Shown: one piece after another, positions 44,030-51,979 of the stretch
Numbering within the stretch: position 1 is the first letter of the stretch
How the letters are laid out: the number at the start of each line of letters is the position of its first letter
Origin: Kiloniellales bacterium
GTDB lineage: Bacteria; Pseudomonadota; Alphaproteobacteria; Kiloniellales; JAKSBE01
DNA length: 64,000 nucleotides
NCBI GenBank assembly: GCA_030066685.1
Contig: JASJBF010000010.1
Coordinates: 164,158-228,157, forward strand
Reading direction: 5' to 3'
Program-made: the position numbers and the translations under genes
Notes under the pieces: model-generated
What the model saw: only the letters and a program-made list of their open reading frames with translations
Told to the model about the DNA's origin: nothing
The model's database searches: none

Positions 44030-45043
44030 GTGAGTCTGGCAGATCTCCAGCTCTTGGAATGGATGCTTTTCAGCGATCGACAGGCCCGTGCCTTCTGTGA
44101 GGCGATCGAGGCCAAGCTTCCGCTGCCCGTTACCTTCAAAGGTCTGCGATACAACCGCTATGCGCAGCGAAGGCTCCGGTTGGCCTGCTTCGAGTATGAC
44201 GGCGCGGCCTTTTCGCTTCTGCCTGGCGGCGAGCTTCGCCTCGGTTTCGATCCCGATCACTTCACGCCGACTGCCGCGCAGGCGGAGTCCTATCTGGACT
44301 CGGCGGTGGAGCAGAAGATCGAAATGGATCTGCGCCGCTACCTCCGGAGCGTCACGACATCGCCGCGCCGGGTCACCCTGGCCCCCCTTCTGGTGGAGAC
44401 CAGGCCCGGTGAGATCGGTCTCGAGCCGATCAGCCCGGATCGACCGGAAGTGCGTCCTCTGTTCGATCATTTTCCGGACGGCAACGGAGAGTTGCACGCC
44501 GATGACGTCGTTCTCCGGATCGAACGAAGAAAGGATGGGTCGATCTCGACTTGGCGCGTCGTCCTCCCACCTCACCGCCAGATTGTCTCCGACCTGGAAG
44601 CGCAGGGCTGCAGGCTGCTGACCTCAGACGAGTGGGAGTATGCCTGCGGCGCCGGCGCGAAGACCCTGTTCCGCTGGGGCGATTTCTTTCCCTGTGATCG
44701 CTATCCGACCGACAACACGCCGGCGGAACGGAGGCGGGCGACCATCTGGGCGCTGTCCGGCGGTACCGTCCCATTCAAGCCCGATGTGCCGGACTGGACT
44801 CTCCATATCGTTCCGAACCTTTTTGGTCTGGAGATTGCCCAGACCCCCTACGCCTGGGAGGCGGTCGCCGAAGAACAACTGGTCAGAGGTGGCGACGGCG
44901 GCGTCAACATCTGTGGGGGCGTGGGCTTCTTCATGGGTTGGCTGCCTCTGGCGAGCGCCTACTGCGACCCGAGAATCAAGGATTGGATCAAAGAGGGAAT
45001 CCGTCCGAACTACCTCCGCCGGGTCATCCCTCTGGACCTTTAA
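44030..45043 (+). CDS. Distant SUMF1/formylglycine-generating-enzyme-like protein inserted between mtaB and dapF
   Basis: 337 residues from a GTG at 44030; the next start is an ATG at 44063. The first half (to about 190) has no known domain but contains ERRKDGSISTWRVVLPPHRQIV. The second half holds CRLLTSDEWEYACGAGAKTLFRWGDFFP, the LPTxxEWExAxRGG..xPWGD block of SUMF1/EgtB-type C-lectin folds, then NLFGLEIAQTPYAWEAV (NxxGLxDMxGNVWEW in the family) and VRGGDGG near the end. The catalytic Cys pair of true FGE is not evident: the last cysteines are in NICGGVG and AYCDPR. So it is a divergent relative, perhaps non-catalytic. It reads opposite to both neighbours. Confidence 0.65.
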   Translation: MSLADLQLLEWMLFSDRQARAFCEAIEAKLPLPVTFKGLRYNRYAQRRLRLACFEYDGAAFSLLPGGELRLGFDPDHFTPTAAQAESYLDSAVEQKIEMDLRRYLRSVTTSPRRVTLAPLLVETRPGEIGLEPISPDRPEVRPLFDHFPDGNGELHADDVVLRIERRKDGSISTWRVVLPPHRQIVSDLEAQGCRLLTSDEWEYACGAGAKTLFRWGDFFPCDRYPTDNTPAERRRATIWALSGGTVPFKPDVPDWTLHIVPNLFGLEIAQTPYAWEAVAEEQLVRGGDGGVNICGGVGFFMGWLPLASAYCDPRIKDWIKEGIRPNYLRRVIPLDL

Positions 45044-45061
45044 ACGAGGCGGGGTGATCTG

Positions 45062-45898
45062 CTAAGGCCCCAGCAGCTCTGCACCCAAGGTGCCGCTGAA
45101 GGCGGTGGTCGTCGGGCCGGTCATGAGGACGTGTCCGTCCTCGCGCCAGTCGATCTCCAGCTCGCCGCCGTCCAGCACCACGGCGGCGCGGCGTCCGGTC
45201 AGGCCGCGGCGGGCGGCGGCCACGACGGCGGCGCAGGCGCCGCTGCCGCAGGCCCGGGTGATGCCGACGCCGCGCTCCCAGACCCGGAAGCGCAGGCGCT
45301 CGGGGCCCAGCACCTGGGCGACGCCGATGTTGGCGCGCTCGGGGAAGAGCGGGTCGCGCTCCAGCTGCGGGCCGAGGGTCGAAAGGTCGACCGCCTCGGC
45401 GTCTTCGACGAAGAAGGTCGCGTGCGGGTTGCCGAGGCTGGTCGCGACCGGATCGTGGAGCGGCCCCAGGGCCAGGCCCAGGTGCAGGGTGTCGCGGGCC
45501 TCGGCCAGGGGGATCTCGGCCCAGGCCGTGCGCGCCGGGCCCATGTCGACGGCGACCCGATCGCCGCTCGCCGCCGTCGCCTGCAATATGCCGGCAACGG
45601 TCTCGATCGCGATCTCCTCGCGGCCGGTCTCGGCCATGACCAGGCGGGCGATGCAGCGCGTGCCGTTGCCGCAGGCCTCGGCCTCGCCGCCGTCGGCGTT
45701 GCGGATCCGCAGGAAGACCTCAGCCCGTCCGTTGGCCGGCGGTTCCAGGATCAGGAACTGGTCGCAGCCGACCCCGAGGCGCCGGTCGGAAATCCGCCGC
45801 CAGGCCTCGGTCGGCAGGTCGATGGGCGCAGTTCGCCCGTCGAGCACCACGAAGTCGTTGCCCAGGCCGTGCATCTTGATGAAAGCCAGCTCCGCCAT
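45062..45898 (-). CDS. dapF: Diaminopimelate epimerase
   Basis: 278 residues. Two DapF half-domains with the paired catalytic cysteines: Cys76 in EACGNGTRC and Cys217 in RACGSGACA. Other landmarks are KMHGLGNDFVVLDGR at the start, the IRNADGGEAEAC block and SLGNPHATFFVED. It converts LL- to meso-diaminopimelate for peptidoglycan and lysine. In most Rhodospirillales dapF, mtaB and ftsY are successive genes; here the same order is kept, but a foreign-looking gene on the other strand lies between dapF and mtaB. Confidence 0.97.
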   Translation of the reverse strand: MAELAFIKMHGLGNDFVVLDGRTAPIDLPTEAWRRISDRRLGVGCDQFLILEPPANGRAEVFLRIRNADGGEAEACGNGTRCIARLVMAETGREEIAIETVAGILQATAASGDRVAVDMGPARTAWAEIPLAEARDTLHLGLALGPLHDPVATSLGNPHATFFVEDAEAVDLSTLGPQLERDPLFPERANIGVAQVLGPERLRFRVWERGVGITRACGSGACAAVVAAARRGLTGRRAAVVLDGGELEIDWREDGHVLMTGPTTTAFSGTLGAELLGP

Positions 45899-46005
45899 GC
45901 CCGGGTTATAGGGTCCCGGCGGCCGGCGAGTCCACAGGCTTGCCGCGTCAGCGTGATGCCGCGCCTGCCCCGGACACCAGGGTTTGCGCCCTTCGCTCCG
46001 AAAGG

Positions 46006-46476
46006 TCAGCGAGCAAGTGTGAGCCCTTGTTGAAGCATGTCTAGCAGTTCGTCCGGCAACTCTGGATACAGGAAGTAGCGATACACCGGATCTGGTCCAC
46101 TGATCTCCTCGACATGTCGGCCTTCCGGATCGAGGATCATCGAGCGCGGAACGTAGGTACCGTCAATAGCGCAGCGGCCGCTTATGCTCGGCTCAAATTC
46201 GCTGTCCACGATAATGAAGACCAGCCGCTGGGCCATCTCCTCCACCTGCTCGTCGAAAAACTGGGATCGATAGACCCTGCAGACGGGGCACCAGGTCGCG
46301 TGAACCAAGAGGAATATGGGTTTCCCGCTTCGGCGGGCTTCCTGCAGACCGTCCTAAAAGGTCTGCCAAGCAATGCCCTCGTCGTTGAAGCCGCTCGGTG
46401 TCGGCGGTGTATCAGCGTCAGCGGCGGACGGAGCTGTCAAAAGACCGGCGAGAACCACGAGCAGACGTGAAACCAT
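46006..46476 (-). pseudogene. Secreted thioredoxin-like protein, interrupted by an in-frame TAG
   Basis: Read from the ATG at 46476, codons 1-22 encode a Sec signal (MVSRLLVVLAGLLTAPSAADA), codons 23-40 a linker ending AWQTF, then TAG at 46354-46356 (codon 41). The same frame continues DGLQEARRSGKPIFLLVHATWCPVCRVY with the thioredoxin C63-x2-C66 pair, to a stop at 46006, for 156 codons in all. Thioredoxin-like proteins of this kind usually have an acidic residue where the stop lies (F-E-E-G-L), so GAG to TAG is the simplest event. A TTG restart at 46308 would lack the export signal. It could be a recent nonsense mutation or a sequencing error. Confidence 0.75.
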
Positions 46477-46800
46477 GCTTGGCCACCAGATCGGATCTGT
46501 TTTCCCTCAGCGCGACTGCACTCCATCGTGATCGGGCTGAGCGCTCTTCGCAAGCGCCCGACAACCGCGCTTGGTTGCGCTTCAGTGGTCGGTGAAATCT
46601 CCCTGGCTGGAGACGTCAGGACCGAACGCGCGGGCCTGCTTGACCTGCGCGCACCGCCTGCCTAAGTTTCTGCCAACCAAGCGCCAGGGATCAAACCCAG
46701 GCGACCCCGCTTCCGGGGCGCTCCGCCAGTCCGCGAGTTTCGCGCACTGGCGCTAAGGGTGTTTGGGCTGACCGTTGCACCGAAGAACTGGGACCGGAAG
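46477..46800. other. 324-nt region upstream of ffh
   Basis: No gene supported. It contains the CCCCG..CGGGG hairpin at 46704-46717 and the longer hairpin at 46724-46752. No clear promoter or SRP RNA was seen. Confidence 0.4.
46724..46752. promoter_or_regulatory. Stem-loop in the ffh leader
   Basis: CGCCAGT-C-CGCG (46724-46735) pairs with CGCG-C-ACTGGCG (46741-46752), 11 pairs with one C/C mismatch, loop AGTTT. It ends 48 nt before the ffh ATG. It could be an upstream terminator or a leader structure. Confidence 0.4.
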
Positions 46801-48192
46801 ATGTTCGACAGTCTGCAAGACCGCCTGGGCAAGGTTTTTCAGGGCCTAACCCGCCGCGCCTCGCTCTCCGAGAGCGACGTCACGGCGGCGCTGCGCGAGG
46901 TCCGCGTCGCGCTGCTCGAGGCCGACGTCGCCCTGCCGGTGGTCAAGGACTTCGTCGAGCGGGTCAAGGAACAGGCGGTCGGCCAGGAGGTCCTGCGCTC
47001 GGTCACGCCGGGCCAGATGGTCGTCAAGATCGTCAACGACCAGCTGGTCGAGATGCTCGGCAAGGAGGCGGAGCCGGTCAACCTGGCGGCGACCCCGCCG
47101 GTGCCGATCCTGCTGGTCGGCCTGCAGGGCTCGGGCAAGACCACCAGCTGCGCCAAGATCGCGCTGCGCCTCAGGGACCGGGAAAAGAAGAAGGTCCTGA
47201 TGGCCTCGCTGGACGTCCGCCGCCCGGCGGCGCAGGAGCAGCTCAAGGTCCTGGGCGAGCAGGCCGCCATCGCAACCCTGCCGATCGTGCCGGGCGAGCC
47301 GCCGGTCGCCATCGCCAGGCGGGCGCTGCAGAGCGGCGCGCTCGAAGGCTACGACGTGGTCCTGCTCGACACCGCCGGCCGCCTGGCGATCGACGAGGAG
47401 CTCATGGCGGAGGTCGCGGCGGTGCGCGACGCCGCCAAGCCGGCCGAGACCCTGCTGGTCGCCGACGCCATGACCGGCCAGGACGCGGTCACCGTGGCCG
47501 AGAACTTCCACGCCAAGGTCGGCCTGACCGGCATCGTCCTGACCCGGGTCGACGGCGACGCCCGCGGCGGCGCGGCGCTCTCCATGCGCGCGGTCACCGG
47601 CTGCGCGATCAAGCTCCTGGGCACGGGCGAGAAGCTCGACGCCCTGGAGGCCTTCCACCCGGACCGCATCGCCGGGCGCATCCTCGGCATGGGCGACGTG
47701 GTCTCGCTGGTCGAGAAGGCCGCCGAGACCATCGAACAGGAAGACGCCGAGAAGCTGCTCAAGAAGATCGAGAAGGGCCGCTTTGACATGAACGACATGG
47801 CCCAGCAGATCCGCCAGATGACCAAGATGGGCGGGCTGCAGCAGATGCTCTCCATGCTGCCGGGCATCCCCAACGTCCAGGACCAGCTGAAGAAGGCCAA
47901 CGTCGACGAGAAGATGCTGACCCGCCAGCTGGCGATGATTGACTCCATGACCGCGGAGGAGCGGCGCCGGCCGGAGATCATCAAGGCCTCGCGCCGCCAG
48001 CGCATCGCCCGTGGCTCGGGGACCACGGTGCAGGACGTCAACAAGCTGCTGAAGCAGCACCTCCAGGCCTCGAAGATGATGAAGAAGGTCAAGAAGCTCG
48101 GCAAGAAAGGCCTCGCCCGCGGCGGCATGCAGGGCATGCTGCCGCCCGGCATGGGCGGCCCCGGGGGCGGTCCCGGCGGCTTTCCGCGCTAG
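46801..48192 (+). CDS. ffh: Signal recognition particle protein Ffh
   Basis: 463 residues from the ATG at 46801 (MFDSLQDRLG); an in-frame upstream Met at 46759 is less typical. N domain to about 95, P-loop GLQGSGKTT at 107-115, DVRRPAAQEQL, LLDTAGRLAIDEEL, TRVDGDARGGAAL, then the Met-rich M domain from about 315 (MLSMLPGIPNV, MTAEERRRPEIIKASRRQRIARGSGT with the SRP-RNA-binding SRRxRIAxGSG loop). The C-terminus is Gly/Met/Pro-rich. It binds signal sequences and 4.5S RNA. It is the first gene of the ffh-rpsP-rimM-trmD-rplS block. Confidence 0.97.
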   Translation: MFDSLQDRLGKVFQGLTRRASLSESDVTAALREVRVALLEADVALPVVKDFVERVKEQAVGQEVLRSVTPGQMVVKIVNDQLVEMLGKEAEPVNLAATPPVPILLVGLQGSGKTTSCAKIALRLRDREKKKVLMASLDVRRPAAQEQLKVLGEQAAIATLPIVPGEPPVAIARRALQSGALEGYDVVLLDTAGRLAIDEELMAEVAAVRDAAKPAETLLVADAMTGQDAVTVAENFHAKVGLTGIVLTRVDGDARGGAALSMRAVTGCAIKLLGTGEKLDALEAFHPDRIAGRILGMGDVVSLVEKAAETIEQEDAEKLLKKIEKGRFDMNDMAQQIRQMTKMGGLQQMLSMLPGIPNVQDQLKKANVDEKMLTRQLAMIDSMTAEERRRPEIIKASRRQRIARGSGTTVQDVNKLLKQHLQASKMMKKVKKLGKKGLARGGMQGMLPPGMGGPGGGPGGFPR

Positions 48193-48204
48193 GGAAACGA
48201 AACG

Positions 48205-48999
48205 ATGCTGAGCCACGTCACCTTCGGGACCAACGACATCGCCCGCGCCGGCGCCTTCTACAACGAGGTGCTGGGCCTGCTCGGCATCGTCCGCCAGGCC
48301 TCCTACAAGGCGGCGCTGGGCTACGCGCGCAGGCGCGACGGCGCGCCCTGGATCTGGCTGATGCGGCCCTTCGACCGGCTGCCGGCGACCTGGGGCAACG
48401 GCAGCCACCTGGCGCTGATGGCCGAGAGCCGCGAGCAGGTCGACCTCTTCCACGCCGCAGCCCTGGCCAAGGGCGGTAAGGACGAAGGCGCGCCGGGCCT
48501 GCGCGAGCACTACGCGCCGGACTACTACGCCGCCTACGTCCGCGATCCGGACGGCAACAAGCTGCAGGCCGTCAACTACGGCGAGGGCCGGGTCATGGCC
48601 AAGGGCCAGGGCGCGATCTCCCACGTCACCCTGGGCAGCAACGACCTCGATCGGGCGCGCGCCTTCTACGACGCCCTGCTCGCGACCCTGGGCATCGAGA
48701 AACTCTACGACGAGCCCGAGGGCAGCGCCTACTGCCGGCCGGAGACCCAGAAGCCGGCCTTCTCGATCCGCCGGCCCTTCGACGGCCGGCCGGCGACCTG
48801 GGGCAACGGCACCCACGTGGCCTTCCTGGCGAGGAGCCGGGCCCTGGTCGACGGCTTCCACGCCACGGCGCTCAAGCTGGGCGGTGCCGACGAGGGCGCG
48901 CCCGGCCCCCGCCCCCACTACGGCCCGAGCTATTACGGCGCCTACGTCCGCGACCTGGACGGCAACAAGCTGCAGGCCGTCTGCTACGCGCCGGATTGA
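48205..48999 (+). CDS. Tandem double VOC (glyoxalase-like) domain protein
   Basis: 264 residues made of two homologous VOC units, about 1-130 and 131-264. Matching pairs include LSHVTFGTNDIARAGAFYN / ISHVTLGSNDLDRARAFYD, PATWGNGSHLALMA / PATWGNGTHVAFLA, HAAALAKGGKDEGAPG / HATALKLGGADEGAPG, and DGNKLQAVNY / DGNKLQAVCY. An internal duplication gives the paired beta-alpha-beta4 modules that build one glyoxalase-type metal site. The likely metal ligands (His of SHV, His of GSH/GTH, Glu/Tyr near the end) are present in both. The substrate is unknown. It starts 12 nt after ffh, inside a block where rpsP usually follows. Confidence 0.85.
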   Translation: MLSHVTFGTNDIARAGAFYNEVLGLLGIVRQASYKAALGYARRRDGAPWIWLMRPFDRLPATWGNGSHLALMAESREQVDLFHAAALAKGGKDEGAPGLREHYAPDYYAAYVRDPDGNKLQAVNYGEGRVMAKGQGAISHVTLGSNDLDRARAFYDALLATLGIEKLYDEPEGSAYCRPETQKPAFSIRRPFDGRPATWGNGTHVAFLARSRALVDGFHATALKLGGADEGAPGPRPHYGPSYYGAYVRDLDGNKLQAVCYAPD

Positions 49000-49050
49000 C
49001 CCTTCACCGATCATCGACGAACACGAGACCCGAGAAAGGAAGACCTGGAA

Positions 49051-49491
49051 ATGTCCCTCAAGATCCGTCTGTCCCGCGGCGGCGCCAAGAAGCGGCCCTT
49101 CTACCGCATCGTCGTCACCGACTCCCGCAACCCCCGCGACGGCCGCTTCATCGAGCGGCTGGGCCACTACAACCCCATGGTCGCCAAGGACAATCCGGAG
49201 CGCGTCCGCCTGGACGAGGACAAGATCAAGGAATGGCTGTCCAAGGGCGCCAAGCCCAGCGACCGGGTCGCCCGCTTCCTGGGCGAGGCCAACATCATCG
49301 AGCTGCCCAAGCGGCGCGAGCAGACCAAGAAGAGCCAGCCCAAGGCCAAGGCGCAGGAGCGCCTGAAGGCGGCCCAGGAGGCGGCGGAAGCGGCCGCCGC
49401 GGAGGCCGAGGCTCCAGCTGAGCCGGCGGAAGAGGTCCCCGCCGAGGCGCCCGCGGCCGAAGGCGGCGAGGAGGCCAAGGCCGAAGCCTGA
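49051..49491 (+). CDS. rpsP: 30S ribosomal protein S16 with Ala/Glu-rich extension
   Basis: 146 residues. The S16 core is residues 1-85: [69 protein letters not shown]. The remaining 60 residues are a Lys/Ala/Glu-rich low-complexity tail ([23 protein letters not shown] and so on), as in many alphaproteobacteria. S16 is a primary assembly protein of the small subunit body. SD GAAAGGAAG upstream. It is followed by a REPIN-like repeat and then rimM. Confidence 0.97.
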   Translation: MSLKIRLSRGGAKKRPFYRIVVTDSRNPRDGRFIERLGHYNPMVAKDNPERVRLDEDKIKEWLSKGAKPSDRVARFLGEANIIELPKRREQTKKSQPKAKAQERLKAAQEAAEAAAAEAEAPAEPAEEVPAEAPAAEGGEEAKAEA

Positions 49492-49526
49492 GACACGAAG
49501 CAGTCCAAAATGGCTGGCATCGTAGG

Positions 49527-49675
49527 TCCCCCCACCCTTCCCCTCCCCCACAAGGGGGGAGGGAACGCGGATGCGGGCGTCGTTGTCCCGCCGATCAAGC
49601 TATATGTGGCCTATGTCTCGGAGTGGCGAGCCTGATTTCCCTCCCCCCTTGTGGGGGAGGGTCAGGGAGGGGGGC
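49527..49675. repeat. C/G-rich REPIN-like inverted repeat, copy 2
   Basis: The left arm (from 49527, CCCCCCACCCTTCCCC then CTCCCCCACAAGGGGGGAG) and right arm (to 49675) are nearly exact reverse complements over about 38 nt, with about 70 nt between. Each arm itself contains a CTCCCCC/GGGGGAG hairpin, the build of a REPIN. It lies between rpsP and rimM. Confidence 0.75.
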
Positions 49676-49710
49676 ACGCGAAGCGTTCTTCTCCCCCTGC
49701 GCAGGCCATC

Positions 49711-50268
49711 GTGACCGGCGATCCAAAATCGGGCCGGGTCTGCCTCGGGGTGATCGCCGGGGCGCATGGGGTGCGCGGCCTGGTGAAGATCAAGAGCTTC
49801 ACCGAGGCGCCGGAGGACGTCGCGGCCTATGGCCCGCTGTCCGACGAGACCGGGAAGAGGCGCTTCGTGGTCAAGGTCAAGGGCCGGGTCAAGGGCCTGG
49901 TCCTGGCCGAGCTCGAGGGGGTCCAGGACCGTGAGCAAGCCCAGGCCCTTCACGGCTTGCAGCTCTACGTCGCGCGCGCCGCCCTGCCCCGGCTCGAGGA
50001 GGCGGAGACCTTCTACCAGACCGACCTGATCGGCCTGGCGGCGGAGGACCCGCAGGGCCGTCCGCTGGGCGAGGTGGTCGCGGTGCCGAACTTCGGCGCC
50101 GGCGACCTGCTCGAGGTCCTGGATCCGGAGCGGGTTTCGCAGTTCTACCCTTTCACACGTGACGTCGTCCCCGAGGTCGACCTCGCCGCCGGCCGGGTGG
50201 TGATCCGGCCGCCGGCGGAGATCACCGTGCCGCCCGAGCCGGACCGGGAAGCGGACGAAGGCGGCTGA
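49711..50268 (+). CDS. rimM: Ribosome maturation factor RimM
   Basis: 185 residues from a GTG at 49711. An in-frame upstream start at 49651 lies inside the REPIN-like repeat and would add a meaningless N-terminus. RimM N domain: VCLGVIAGAHGVRGLVKIKSFTE, VVKVKGRVKGLVLAELEGVQDREQAQALHG; PRC-barrel C domain: FYQTDLIGLAAEDPQGRPLGEVVAVPNFGAGDLLEV and ITRDVVPEVDLAAGRVVIRPP. It aids maturation of the 16S 3' domain with S19. trmD and rplS normally follow directly; here four other genes intervene. Confidence 0.95.
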   Translation: MTGDPKSGRVCLGVIAGAHGVRGLVKIKSFTEAPEDVAAYGPLSDETGKRRFVVKVKGRVKGLVLAELEGVQDREQAQALHGLQLYVARAALPRLEEAETFYQTDLIGLAAEDPQGRPLGEVVAVPNFGAGDLLEVLDPERVSQFYPFTRDVVPEVDLAAGRVVIRPPAEITVPPEPDREADEGG

Positions 50269-50303
50269 GGCGGCGCAAGGCAGCGTCGCGGTCACGAAGA
50301 ATA

Positions 50304-50336
50304 GGCCCCCGCCGCCGGGAGGCAGCGGCAGGGGCC
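50304..50336 (-). terminator. Hairpin between rimM and the small secreted gene
   Basis: GGCCCC(C)GCCGC pairs with GCGGC(A)GGGGCC around an 8-9 nt loop. In the minus direction it is followed by TATTCTT. It lies between convergent genes and could serve both. Confidence 0.5.
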
Positions 50337-50359
50337 CGCGCCGGCGCGCTCCGAGGGGG

Positions 50360-50512
50360 TCAGTGCTGCGCCGGCAGCTCGATCGGGCTCTGGCCCTTCG
50401 CGTGCGGGATCGCCGCGCTCCCCGTGTTTCCGGCAAGCGAGGCCATGGCCAGGAAGGCCAGGGCGCAGGCGGCGAAGATCCGAACTCCGGTGCTGGCGAT
50501 GGCGGTCTGCAT
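50360..50512 (-). CDS. Small secreted hypothetical protein, 50 residues
   Basis: Starts at the ATG at 50512 with GAGGGAG upstream. Residues 8-31 form a clear Sec-type signal (VRIFAACALAFLAMASLAGN), leaving a mature peptide of about 25 residues ending in SPIELPAQH. It is too short to classify. A strong RBS, a signal peptide and a hairpin after the stop make a real gene likely; the longer reading from 50566 has a nonsense N-terminus. Confidence 0.5.
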   Translation of the reverse strand: MQTAIASTGVRIFAACALAFLAMASLAGNTGSAAIPHAKGQSPIELPAQH

Positions 50513-50763
50513 GGGGCGGCTCCCTCGTTTCTCGCAATGGCGTTGCTTTCGTCTTGAGCCTGACATGGCCGCGCTTCACCGCGCCCGAAGTGACGGCGAT
50601 CACGCCTCACGGGCCGGTGATGCGGCGTGATCGGCGCCATGGCGCCCGGCGTCACCGCCACAACACGGACAGAAAAATGCCCAGCTTCTGCCCCGCTTCA
50701 TCCGAAAGCGGGGCACAAAGCCACGCCACAAACATCCCTTCGTCGTTTTTTCGGGAGGGAACC

Positions 50764-51822
50764 ATGCAGCGCCGAAGCTTTCTGTCCTGCGCCGCCGCGG
50801 CCTGTGCCGCGCTGGCCTTCAGCCAGGCCGAGCCCGTCGCGGCCGCCAGCGGCATGACGAAGGGCGAAGGGGCCCACCGCCTCTCCGGCCCCTTCACCCA
50901 CGACAACCTGGCGATCTACCTGGTGCATGGCGCGCCGGGCGGCGGTCCGGTGCCTCTGACCCTGCAGGAGGCGCTCGAGAAGGGCAGCTTCAAAGTCTAC
51001 GAGACCAGCGACGTCAACGAGCTGGCCGTGCAGAACCTCGGCGCGGACCCGGTCTTCGTCCAGTCCGGCGACATCGTGAAGGGCGGGCGCCAGGACCGCG
51101 TCCTGACCGTCAGCCTGGTCCTGCCGCCGAAGTCCGATCGGGTCTCGATCGGCGCCTTCTGCGTCGAGCAAGGCCGCTGGCGCGCCCGCGGCCAGGAGCG
51201 GGCCGACAGCTTCTCCAGCGCCGCCGAGGCCCTGCCCTCGCGCGCGGCCAAGCTCGCGATCAAGTCGCCCAAGCCGATGGCCGGCGGCCGGGCCGAAGAC
51301 ATCGGCAGCCGCCAGCACGAGGTCTGGCGGGGCGTGGCGGAGATGCAGGACAAGTTCGGCAAGAGCCTCGGCACCAGCGTCGCCGCCCAGGAGTCGCCGA
51401 GCAGCCTGCAGCTCGCGCTGGAGCACGAGCGGCTGCAGGAATCCCGTGCCGCCTACTACCAGGCGCTGCACCGCGTCGCAACGCGGGAACCGGACATCGT
51501 CGGCTACGTCTTCGCGATCAACGGCAAGGTGAACAGTGCCGACGTCTATCCCTCGAACGGCCTTTTCCTCAAGATGTGGCCCAAGCTGCTCAAGGCCAGC
51601 GCGGCGGAGGCCATCGCCGAGCGCGACGGGAATCCGGGCACGACGGCGCCTTCGATCCCGGCGGTCGCGGCCTTCCTCGAGCGCGCCGAGGGTGGCCGGG
51701 CGCGCCGCGACACGCTGTCCCGCCACGCCGAGTTGGAGACCCGCGAGGCGGACGAGGCCTTCTTCTTCGAGAGCCGGGCGGCGGGCGGCGGCTGGGTGCA
51801 TCGCAACTACCTCGCCAAGTAG
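50764..51822 (+). CDS. Secreted ARPP-1 domain protein (DUF6569)
   Basis: 352 residues from the ATG at 50764, with GGGAGGGAACC upstream. Residues 1-30 are a signal peptide with a twin Arg near the start (MQRRSFLSCAAAACAAL); Tat export is possible but the motif is not canonical. The ARPP-1 domain is clear: LTLQEALEKGSFKVYETSDVNELAVQNLGADPVFVQSGDIVKGGRQDRVL and VSLVLPPKSDRVSIGAFCVEQGRW. The family is tied by genome context to ADP-ribosyl-glycohydrolase and rhodanese-phosphatase genes; function unknown. Its neighbours here are rimM and a deoxyribosyltransferase, so it reveals nothing more. Confidence 0.8.
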   Translation: MQRRSFLSCAAAACAALAFSQAEPVAAASGMTKGEGAHRLSGPFTHDNLAIYLVHGAPGGGPVPLTLQEALEKGSFKVYETSDVNELAVQNLGADPVFVQSGDIVKGGRQDRVLTVSLVLPPKSDRVSIGAFCVEQGRWRARGQERADSFSSAAEALPSRAAKLAIKSPKPMAGGRAEDIGSRQHEVWRGVAEMQDKFGKSLGTSVAAQESPSSLQLALEHERLQESRAAYYQALHRVATREPDIVGYVFAINGKVNSADVYPSNGLFLKMWPKLLKASAAEAIAERDGNPGTTAPSIPAVAAFLERAEGGRARRDTLSRHAELETREADEAFFFESRAAGGGWVHRNYLAK

Positions 51823-51979
51823 CGCGCCGGACCGGCCAAGGGAGTCGACCCCGAAGAGAGAACGGGGGCGGCCGGCGGGCGGCGGGGTGGGAAGAGGGGG
51901 GCTCCGCCGCCCGCGCTGGCGACCCGGTCTCGGCCAGGTCGCACTGGCGCCGCGCCGCCGCGCCGGGCAAAGTGGCGCC

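Noticed and set aside
46354..46356. TAG as a pyrrolysine codon in the thioredoxin-like gene
   Set aside because: No pyl genes are seen and the surrounding family has an ordinary acidic residue there; a nonsense mutation or sequencing error is simpler.
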